The notes below the pieces were generated by a model. It worked only from the letters and a program-made list of their open reading frames with translations, had not been told where the DNA came from and did not search any database. A stretch of DNA of 23,351 nt from a virus: positions 1-23,351 of the IMG/VR virus record IMGVR_UViG_3300032213_002563. One strand, given 5' to 3'. This document shows, in pieces, positions 17,540-23,351 of this stretch. The stretch's first letter is position 1; every line of letters starts with the position of its first letter. Made by a program: the position numbers and the translations under genes.

Positions 17540-18544
17540 CTAATCCTCTTTCTCTTCTTTTAAATCAAAATCTAAAGATGTAACTCCAAGAATATCTTTC
17601 CAATAGTCAGCATATTCTTTTTTGTACGATTCAATAGATGCCTTTTCTTCCGAAGCTTCTTTTCCTGCCAAGAAACCGTGTGGTGTTACGATTATCTTTC
17701 CGTCTTCATAACCCAATCCATTGATGTGGTTTTTCATAACAGAAACTTTTGTTCTAATCGCAAACTTAACGCTTCTTTTGTCTTTTGTTGCAGTAATCTT
17801 GTTTGTTCCCGCACCTTTTTGGTTACCAAATAAAAATACCAATGATGAGTTTAACCAAATGGCTTCACCACCTTTAGCTTTAATCTTTGGTTGACCAAAT
17901 GGATTGTCAGGTAACTCAACCCAAGGTTGGTTAACAATAACCAACGTGTTTTCGTATTTTGAATCAGCTTTACGAGAACCTGAAATACGTTGGTTGATAC
18001 CCATACCAATTTTGTCCGCAAGTGTAGATGCGTTGTGTTGTTTACCACCTTTACCTTCAAAGGTCATCTTACAAGGAACTGAACCAACAGAATCCCATAA
18101 GAACAACAAACTATAATCTAACTCACCTTTTTCTTGTGCATCTAACAAACTATTGATGTAATCTGTAATTTGTTCAATGTAATCAAAGTCATTGTTAAAG
18201 ATGTAGAATCCATCCCAATCAACCTCACCTGTAGATTCATCAACAACTTCTTCACAATCAAAACCCATAAGTTTTGCGTGTTCAAAAGACCACTTTTGTT
18301 CTGTGATAATGAATACAGGTAGAATACCTTTCTTCTGAGCATCAACGGCAGTTTTAACCAACGCTGTAGTTTTTCCTGTATCTGAGTGACCCAAGAACAT
18401 ATTCAAATGTCCGATAGCGGGACCAGGTAATCCAACCGCATCTAAGAAATCTTGTCCTAAGTCAAAGAATCTTTGGGGTTTGTATTTTGCAGAAGTTGAG
18501 AATTTCTTCTTAACTGAACTGAAATCGTTTTTCTTTATTGCCAT
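17540..18544 (-). CDS. uvsX: UvsX/RecA-type recombinase
   Basis: 334 residues, ATG 18544, TAG at 17542-17540. It is a strand-exchange ATPase for recombination-dependent replication and repair. The Walker A box is GHSDTGKTT (52-60, K58), the catalytic Glu is probably in FIITEQKWSFE (E82), and the Walker B box is LLFLWD (146-151). VIVNQPW around 203-208 corresponds to the Gln switch segment. IKAKGGEAIWLNSSLVFLF matches the conserved GGxAlxxxxS block after the DNA-binding loop L2. The C-terminus is acidic (DLKEEKED). It is shorter than T4 UvsX (391) and close to RecA (about 350). It follows gp32 after a 63-base gap that holds a strong inverted repeat, and precedes the nuclease gene. gp32, UvsX and the helicase act on the same strand-invasion intermediates in T4. 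Confidence 0.92.
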   Translation of the reverse strand: MAIKKNDFSSVKKKFSTSAKYKPQRFFDLGQDFLDAVGLPGPAIGHLNMFLGHSDTGKTTALVKTAVDAQKKGILPVFIITEQKWSFEHAKLMGFDCEEVVDESTGEVDWDGFYIFNNDFDYIEQITDYINSLLDAQEKGELDYSLLFLWDSVGSVPCKMTFEGKGGKQHNASTLADKIGMGINQRISGSRKADSKYENTLVIVNQPWVELPDNPFGQPKIKAKGGEAIWLNSSLVFLFGNQKGAGTNKITATKDKRSVKFAIRTKVSVMKNHINGLGYEDGKIIVTPHGFLAGKEASEEKASIESYKKEYADYWKDILGVTSLDFDLKEEKED

Positions 18545-18558
18545 AATGATATAAATTA

Positions 18559-18594
18559 ATCATGTATGGTACCATACAAGATACCATACATGAT
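18559..18594 (-). promoter_or_regulatory. Three-copy inverted/direct repeat (hairpin) between gp32 and uvsX
   Basis: The plus strand contains TGTATGGT (18563-18570), its inverse ACCATACA directly adjoining (18571-18578), and a second ACCATACA (18583-18590). Two exclusive pairings result: a 16-base perfect palindrome (18563-18578), or a 13-bp stem (18559-18571 with 18582-18594) with a 10-base loop. The minus-strand sequence after the stem (ATTAATTTATATC) lacks a U-run, so a standard terminator is unlikely. An operator, an RNA processing site, or a translational switch for uvsX are all possible. Confidence 0.7.
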
Positions 18595-18607
18595 GTGTTT
18601 TGTTTTA

Positions 18608-19468
18608 TTAGAAAGGTAATTCTGTGTCAACCTCGTCATTTGCTTGAGGGTCAATGATAGGTGTTTTTGTTTCAGCTTTTTTAGCTCCACCCATAGATGT
18701 TGTAGATTCGGTATCGTTACCGTATACATAACCACCTTTATCACTATCCCATTTTGGAGTTTCTCCACGAGCAATCGCTTCAAGATAGTCAACAGGTTTT
18801 TTAGAATATACGTCCAACCAAGTCAACTCGTCATTAATCCAAGAATCTCCTTGAACTTTTTCTTCGTGTATTGCAGTTGGGTCGTCATACATAATAGTAG
18901 ACACACTTGTGTATTCTTTACCTGCAGGTGTTTTAGATTTTGTCAATTCAATGATAAGGTCACGTCCTTTTTCAGGGTCAGTGATATCACCTTTGTTTCT
19001 CCAAATTGGAATGATTTTGTCCAAGATACCATCGTTCTTGTAATTGTGTTTAAATCTCCAAAATTTTGGACCGTCTTCTTCTCGGTCTCTGTCAATAACT
19101 TTTACGATATAGAATTTACGAGACTTGTATTGTTTCGCTAACTCTTTATCAGATTCTTTACCTGTTGACATCAACTCTTCATAAACCTCGTTTAAAGGAG
19201 AACGCTCATTGTCATTCTTTCCTGGGTCATAAAATTTTTGCCATTGCCCACCTACTTGGATTTCGTGATACCAAGCTTCTTTAAATGGTGAAGAACCATC
19301 TGGTGTAGGTAGGATACGTACTCTACGTTGTCCTGATTTCTCTTTATCTCCTAAGATTAAAGCGAAATACTTTTTCATTCTTTCGTCTTGCGACATTTTG
19401 CTTTGGGCCCCGCCCCCTTGTTGTGCTTTTTCGTACTGTGCCAATACGGCGTCTAATGAACTCATCAT
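18608..19468 (-). CDS. gp32: Single-strand DNA-binding protein, T4 gp32-like
   Basis: 286 residues, double ATG at 19468/19465. It coats single-stranded DNA at forks and recombination sites. The core begins with RRVRILPTPDGSSPFKEAWYHEI, then YKSRKFYIVKVIDRDREEDGPKFWRFK, the gp32-type OB-fold layout. The acidic C-terminal tail ends DPQANDEVDTELPF. Two features are odd. There is no cysteine anywhere, so the zinc site of T4 gp32 (one His, three Cys) is absent. Also, the ending ELPF after acidic residues resembles the IPF tip of bacterial SSB. It is the first gene after the Bacteroidota-type promoter at 19502-19533, with a short A-rich leader and no Shine-Dalgarno sequence. uvsX follows. The gp32 assignment rests on motif order, size and context, not on an alignment. 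Confidence 0.85.
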   Translation of the reverse strand: MMSSLDAVLAQYEKAQQGGGAQSKMSQDERMKKYFALILGDKEKSGQRRVRILPTPDGSSPFKEAWYHEIQVGGQWQKFYDPGKNDNERSPLNEVYEELMSTGKESDKELAKQYKSRKFYIVKVIDRDREEDGPKFWRFKHNYKNDGILDKIIPIWRNKGDITDPEKGRDLIIELTKSKTPAGKEYTSVSTIMYDDPTAIHEEKVQGDSWINDELTWLDVYSKKPVDYLEAIARGETPKWDSDKGGYVYGNDTESTTSMGGAKKAETKTPIIDPQANDEVDTELPF

Positions 19469-19501
19469 GTTTTTTATTTTTTAAATTGTTAAGTTGTCTT
19501 A

Positions 19502-19533
19502 CAAAGATAGTCTAATTTTCTGGTTTTGTCAAA
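19502..19533 (-). promoter_or_regulatory. Bacteroidota-type promoter for the replication operon
   Basis: On the minus strand TTTG (19533-19530) is followed after exactly 20 bases by TATCTTTG (19509-19502), a full match to the Bacteroidota -33/-7 consensus (TTTG, about 19-21 bases, TAnnTTTG). It lies just downstream of a terminator and about 34 bases before the gp32 start, giving a predicted leader of roughly 30 bases that is A/T-rich. Position and match make it the main promoter of the gp32-to-nrdA unit, read by the host primary sigma factor. Confidence 0.85.
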
Positions 19534-19537
19534 TAAA

Positions 19538-19560
19538 AAAGCCACCTTTTGGGTGGCTTT
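19538..19560 (-). terminator. Strong Rho-independent terminator after the coiled-coil protein gene
   Basis: A 9-bp stem AAAGCCACC/GGTGGCTTT (19538-19546 with 19552-19560) with a 5-base loop is followed on the minus strand by a T-run (TTTTTTATTTG). It lies 20 bases past the stop of the 223-residue gene and ends the hub-containing unit just before the gp32 promoter. The T-run abuts the -33 box of that promoter. Confidence 0.92.
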
Positions 19561-19580
19561 AAGTTGTATGTTATTTAATA

Positions 19581-20252
19581 TTATTTATATTGAAATTCAT
19601 CTTTAAACCCGTTTCCTTGGAAAGAACTTTTGATGTCATTAACGTTAATGTCAGTTACATCTTCAGGAGTTAAAACATAATCATTTTTTCCCGTTTTTTC
19701 CATCTCTTCAGATTTATCATCAAAAAATTGTGAAAGTTTTTGATTAAATGGATATGAATCATAACTTCTTAATTCTAATTTTTCTTGAGGCGTCTTTTCT
19801 CTATACTTCTCAATTTTATTTTCAAGAGCGTTAAGTTTATTCATAATCGCATCCATCTCACCTAATCTTGACTCCAATTTATTCAATTGACCAAATAGGT
19901 TTTCAAAATAATCATCTTGTTTAGTTTGAATATCTTTTTGAGCCGTAACCAATTCTGTAATGTCTAATTCTTCTGAATCAGATGAATCATCTTTCTTTTC
20001 GTCAGATTTACCTTCGTCATCAATTTTTTCAACATCAGGGTCATTCTCAACATCAATTGGTTCTGAACCAGTTGGTGCTGCTGGAGGTGGTGGAGGAGTT
20101 GCTCCTGCTTCTGCTGGAGGTGGTGGAGGAGTCGCCCCTGCCTCAGGAGCTAACGCCCCTAAATCTGGTTCAACCGCTTCTTGTTCCATTATATAGTTGT
20201 TGATACTTCTGTATCTATTAATTTCACTTAATATTTTTTTATCTAAACCCAT
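19581..20252 (-). CDS. Acidic Pro-rich coiled-coil protein, 223 aa, function unknown
   Basis: ATG 20252, TAA. Residues 1-25 form a short helix (MGLDKKILSEINRYRSINNY). Residues 37-59 hold two copies of EAGATPPPPPA, a proline-rich linker. Residues 62-100 are highly acidic (many Asp, Glu and Ser). Residues about 100-158 look like a heptad coiled coil (FENLFGQLNKLESRLGEMD, then MNKLNALENKIEKY). The rest (160-223) is a folded-looking charged tail ending FQYK. No Cys and no membrane segment. I do not recognise the family. The layout (short helix, flexible linker, coiled coil) would suit a scaffold, chaperone or virion-internal protein. It is the last gene before the terminator at 19538-19560 and begins 4 bases after the 74-residue gene. 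Confidence 0.85.
   Translation of the reverse strand: MGLDKKILSEINRYRSINNYIMEQEAVEPDLGALAPEAGATPPPPPAEAGATPPPPPAAPTGSEPIDVENDPDVEKIDDEGKSDEKKDDSSDSEELDITELVTAQKDIQTKQDDYFENLFGQLNKLESRLGEMDAIMNKLNALENKIEKYREKTPQEKLELRSYDSYPFNQKLSQFFDDKSEEMEKTGKNDYVLTPEDVTDINVNDIKSSFQGNGFKDEFQYK
20080..20145 (-). repeat. Two tandem 33-base repeats encoding the proline linker
   Basis: Two adjoining 33-base units (20080-20112 and 20113-20145; plus-strand core GCTGGAGGTGGTGGAGGAGT) differ at only a few positions and encode EAGATPPPPPA twice in the 223-residue protein. The high identity suggests a recent in-frame duplication, so copy number could vary between related phages. Confidence 0.9.
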
Positions 20253-20256
20253 AATA

Positions 20257-20481
20257 TTATCCGTTTAATAATTGTTTTATACCGTTAGCAGTTTCAACTC
20301 TAACTTTTCTGTTGGCAGTTGTTTGGTGTCCAGCTCTTTCAATAAGACCGTCTCTTTCTCTTACAGTATAACAATCTCCTGTATCTAAGTCACAAACTTG
20401 TTTAGTTCCGTCACCGTTATCTTCTTGGGAGAATCTGGTAGATTTACCAAGATAGTTATCTAATGCTGTTTTAATATCCAT
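20257..20481 (-). CDS. Small protein, 74 aa, function unknown
   Basis: ATG 20481, TAA at 20259-20257. The protein is soluble and charged. Its two cysteines (C30 and C37 in QVCDLDTGDCYTVRERDGLIER) could form a small hairpin or metal/disulphide unit. The C-terminal half (VRVETANGIKQLLNG) is polar. I do not recognise it. It sits 31 bases downstream of the large hub-like gene and 4 bases upstream of the 223-residue gene, so it belongs to the same transcription unit and may be a minor virion or assembly protein. Its separate start, absence of overlap and in-register spacing support it as a real gene. Confidence 0.75.
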   Translation of the reverse strand: MDIKTALDNYLGKSTRFSQEDNGDGTKQVCDLDTGDCYTVRERDGLIERAGHQTTANRKVRVETANGIKQLLNG

Positions 20482-20512
20482 AATAATGTTTCTATATAAA
20501 TATACGATTAGT

Positions 20513-23351
20513 TTATAAAGTGAATGGTGGACCAGTCACTGTTTGAGTTAATACTTGTCCTCCACTTGGGTAACTATTTCCATAAGGACGGTATTTAACA
20601 ACTAATCTAAATTCACCTTTACCTTTTATATCATACACATAAGTGTAATTAGTACTTGCACCACCTCTACCATCAACTGCTGCTCTCTGCCCTGTGGAAT
20701 CTATGAAATATCTATCAGAATAATTTTGGTCTTCAAAAGTTGGTGCGTTGAATCTAAATGTTATATAACCACTATTATCAGGTTTTTTGATGTTGATATA
20801 CTCGGGTCCGTTTCCTGCAATACTACTATTTGTACCTTCATATGTTATTGAAAGTGGTTGTTCTGGAAATGTTGGAGTTGTTGATGGTGTTGGAATAAAA
20901 TTAAAATTAAATGTTTGTTGAACGTTTTGAGGGTTTTTAACTTTATCAGTAGGAACTGCAGTAACAGTAAATTTAATTTTAACAGTTTGACTAGAAGTAA
21001 CAGGAGTTGTTTTAAATTCATCAATTGGGTTAGTTATTAACATACTTTGAACATTTGCATATGTTATAGTAAACGTATTACTTGAAACATAACTTGATGT
21101 TTTTGTGTTTACACTTCTGTTTAATGTTTCAGTTTTAACATTATTAACAACATTATTATCATAAACAGATATTTCCATCTCAACTTCTTGTTGTAATGTC
21201 CAAGTGTTGGTTGATGCGGCTTGAGGGTTAACATTCACAACTAAACTTGTAGTTGACCCGTTTGGAGATGTTTGTGTTTGGTCAATTAATGTCACACTAC
21301 CCGTCTGTTGTGGTTGACTATTTGTATTATTTGGATTGCTTGATGTTGGCGTTACTTGAGCTGGGTTATAAGTGAAATTACCTAAACTTGTACCGTTACC
21401 ATGAACACCTCTCAATATTATTGGAGTACTTTGAGCAACAACAGTATTACTACGTGGGACAACAACGGAAATTCTAGTTTTACTGAAAATTGTAATACCT
21501 GTAGTTGTTAATACATTATTAATAGTCGCACCTGTAACCTCATCTAAGTTATTTCCAACAATAGTTAAAATAGTGCCGCTCACACCTGTTAATGGTGAGA
21601 AAGATGTTATAGTTGGTGGAGGACATGATGGTACTACATTTGTAGTTGTATTCAAATTGTTTGGTTTTGGTGTAACACCAGCATTGGCTTCTGCAGTTTT
21701 TTTCTTTTGTTTTGCATCATCAGCTCTTGCTTGTGTTACTGATTCAACATTTAATCCCGCGGGTCCTGCAGATTTAAATGCCGCCCTAAAAGTCGCATCT
21801 AATTTTGTAAACTCACTTAAATGGCTATCATAATATGATTCCGTAATATTTGATACAGGCCAATAACATACATAATATTTAGTAATACCAATCGCATTTT
21901 CACCAAAGACTCTATTAACATTTTTACGTAATTTAGATATCATAAAATCAAAAAATCTGTCAATATTATCAAAATTAGCCACTGGTTGTGGTGTCTTATC
22001 CGTTAAACCTGGTATATTAACACATGAATATTTTTTAGAACTAAAGAATCCACTATTGTCATTATAGTTATTTGTTAATGGTACATTCGCAAAATTGTTA
22101 TTGTAACCAACAAAAGTATTTTGGTTAAATGTGTTAGCGTAACATATTGCATAAATAAGAACCTGTAAATTAGTATTACTTGGAATTTTATTTTTAAGTG
22201 CGGTAACAAATTCATCTTGGGTTATTTTAGTCGCCGTTGCAGGTTGACCGTCACCCCAGAATTCATACTCACTCGCTAATTTATTACGACATGAATTTTG
22301 TGCCGCAGCGGTACTATCGCCAGCCTGAGTAATAAATTTAGATTTATCAATATTTGTTATCGCCTTTCCTGCAACACCATCTTTTGAATTCTTAACAAGA
22401 CCCTCAATTTTAGTTAATAGATTTTGATTAATGCTTTGTAAGTAATTGTCAACCGTAGGTAAATCATATATACCTTGTCTAGTACCGTTAAATGTTGTCA
22501 CAAAATTACCAGGAGTAATATTATGGTTAACTTCTGTTATAAAATATGGACCGTTAAACATTGGGACATGTCTAAGATTAAAATACATTGTTGGTTGTAA
22601 TAACGCATTACCTAAAGACTGAACTTGGCATTGATAACTTCTTTGTTTGTATAAGTTATATAAACTAACGTTTTGAGTTGCAACATTTCTACCCGAAGCT
22701 TGGTCAACCATGTTTAATTGTGTTTGAATTGTTTCAGAAGTTGCTTTACCTCCATCCATTGCAACGTTAAATGAAAAAAAGATATTTTGATTTCTAACCC
22801 CAATATCCACATTGAATCCAACACATTTATTTGAAGTTGAGTAGTCTTTTTTACCAACAAGATTTTCAATTAAAGGATTGTCAGAAGCTCTTCTTAAGTC
22901 AAAAGAATCATCCCTAAATCTTGAATTACCTTTCGGTAAATCTAAATGTGTTGATGGTTGCCCAGCATAAAAACAAACCATTTTAGGTCCCGATTTTCTA
23001 TAATCAACATCCAAAAATGTTCCCCACATATTATCAGCAAATTCTAACTTACCTTCAGGTTGTGGTATTGTTGTACCATCTACGTCTTGTATGTTATAAA
23101 AGTTAACATATGCTGGTAATGGCATAACGTTAAATTTATTCTTAATTAACATTCCACTTATGAACACAAAAACACTCATTTCCATGTTTAGTGAATTCAT
23201 ACTTAAGGTATCTTTTAAGTCAAAAATATCTACAACAATTGTATCTCCAATGTTTCTTGATGCTCTATCTAAAAACATGAAATCTTCAAATAATGTTTTT
23301 GTTGTATAATCTGAACCAGCAACCCATTTATCATTTAACGCTTTAAAGACT
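20513..23351 (-). CDS. Partial large baseplate-hub/tail-like protein with IPT/TIG domain (5' end outside window)
   Basis: The frame is open to the right edge: 24 more codons (ending SDYTTKTLFEDF) precede the ATG at 23278, so the true start lies outside and at least 945 residues are present. Numbering from that ATG, residues about 213-275 contain SYQCQVQSLGNALLQPTMYF and FNGPYFITEVNHNITPGNFVTTF. This 'G.y.I.eV.H.i..g.f.T.f' pattern resembles contractile-tail hub (gp27/gpD-like) proteins. Residues about 352-455 (YNNNFANVPL, then KYSCVNI and VANFDNIDRFFDFMI) vaguely resemble glucosaminidase/lysozyme folds. Residues 554-639 (PPTITSFSPLTGVSGTILTIVGNNL to GNFTYNP) are a clear IPT/TIG immunoglobulin-like domain. 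More beta-rich segments follow, with Asn/Thr/Gln linkers. A hub or host-contact role is inferred. Stop TAA at 20515-20513. Confidence 0.85.
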   Translation of the reverse strand, partial: VFKALNDKWVAGSDYTTKTLFEDFMFLDRASRNIGDTIVVDIFDLKDTLSMNSLNMEMSVFVFISGMLIKNKFNVMPLPAYVNFYNIQDVDGTTIPQPEGKLEFADNMWGTFLDVDYRKSGPKMVCFYAGQPSTHLDLPKGNSRFRDDSFDLRRASDNPLIENLVGKKDYSTSNKCVGFNVDIGVRNQNIFFSFNVAMDGGKATSETIQTQLNMVDQASGRNVATQNVSLYNLYKQRSYQCQVQSLGNALLQPTMYFNLRHVPMFNGPYFITEVNHNITPGNFVTTFNGTRQGIYDLPTVDNYLQSINQNLLTKIEGLVKNSKDGVAGKAITNIDKSKFITQAGDSTAAAQNSCRNKLASEYEFWGDGQPATATKITQDEFVTALKNKIPSNTNLQVLIYAICYANTFNQNTFVGYNNNFANVPLTNNYNDNSGFFSSKKYSCVNIPGLTDKTPQPVANFDNIDRFFDFMISKLRKNVNRVFGENAIGITKYYVCYWPVSNITESYYDSHLSEFTKLDATFRAAFKSAGPAGLNVESVTQARADDAKQKKKTAEANAGVTPKPNNLNTTTNVVPSCPPPTITSFSPLTGVSGTILTIVGNNLDEVTGATINNVLTTTGITIFSKTRISVVVPRSNTVVAQSTPIILRGVHGNGTSLGNFTYNPAQVTPTSSNPNNTNSQPQQTGSVTLIDQTQTSPNGSTTSLVVNVNPQAASTNTWTLQQEVEMEISVYDNNVVNNVKTETLNRSVNTKTSSYVSSNTFTITYANVQSMLITNPIDEFKTTPVTSSQTVKIKFTVTAVPTDKVKNPQNVQQTFNFNFIPTPSTTPTFPEQPLSITYEGTNSSIAGNGPEYINIKKPDNSGYITFRFNAPTFEDQNYSDRYFIDSTGQRAAVDGRGGASTNYTYVYDIKGKGEFRLVVKYRPYGNSYPSGGQVLTQTVTGPPFTL

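Noticed and set aside
18644-19141. Plus-strand ORF of 165 codons
   Set aside because: It lies wholly antisense to the gp32-like gene, is low-complexity (Phe/Val-rich) and has no matching context; it is a shadow of the real gene.
20513-23278. ATG at 23278 as the start of the hub-like gene
   Set aside because: The frame stays open upstream to the window edge with protein-like codons, so this Met is internal.
1-23351. tRNA genes, CRISPR arrays, transposases or integrase
   Set aside because: Gaps between genes are too short for most of these, and no clover-leaf, spaced repeat array or recombinase motif was seen.

Overview
The window looks like part of the genome of a large, contractile-tailed (T4-like, myovirus-type) phage, or a prophage-like copy of one, whose host is probably a member of the Bacteroidota. 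The T4-like assignment rests on recognisable baseplate wedge proteins gp6 and gp25, a gp32-type single-strand DNA-binding protein, a UvsX/RecA recombinase, a DnaB/gp41-type helicase, a FEN-type 5' nuclease and a class I ribonucleotide reductase (nrdB, nrdA). The Bacteroidota assignment is an inference. The DNA is AT-rich, no start codon has a clear GGAGG-type ribosome binding site (leaders are A/T-rich), and the promoter ahead of the gp32 gene matches the Bacteroidota primary-sigma consensus (TTTG, 20-base spacer, TAnnTTTG).

Every supported gene lies on the minus strand, so transcription runs from high to low coordinates. In that order: (1) 23351-19581, a partial large baseplate-hub/tail-like protein carrying an IPT/TIG domain, a 74-residue protein and an acidic Pro-rich coiled-coil protein, closed by a strong terminator. 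(2) 19533-11215, a replication and nucleotide-metabolism unit that starts at the Bacteroidota-type promoter: gp32-like SSB, UvsX, FEN/RNase H nuclease, a 150-residue unknown, DnaB-like helicase, NrdB and NrdA, closed by a second terminator. (3) 11165-8851, baseplate wedge genes gp25 and gp6. (4) 8759-1, four end-overlapping genes for large or beta-rich presumed virion proteins: a 1750-residue protein with a carboxypeptidase-regulatory-like domain and an internal hydrophobic cluster, proteins of 564 and 280 residues, and a PKD-containing protein that runs off the left edge.

The replication module therefore sits between two structural blocks. The unit pairs deoxynucleotide supply (NrdAB) with fork proteins (helicase, SSB, primer-removing nuclease) and recombination-dependent replication (UvsX). 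The downstream structural cassette encodes the inner wedge followed by giant proteins that may form the host-contact apparatus.

Two genes run off the window: one over the right edge, whose reading frame stays open past the first in-window ATG, and one over the left edge (1-991). No gene-free stretch exceeds 300 bases; the longest gaps are 19469-19580 and 8760-8850. No tRNA, rRNA, CRISPR array, insertion sequence, integrase or intron/intein was seen.
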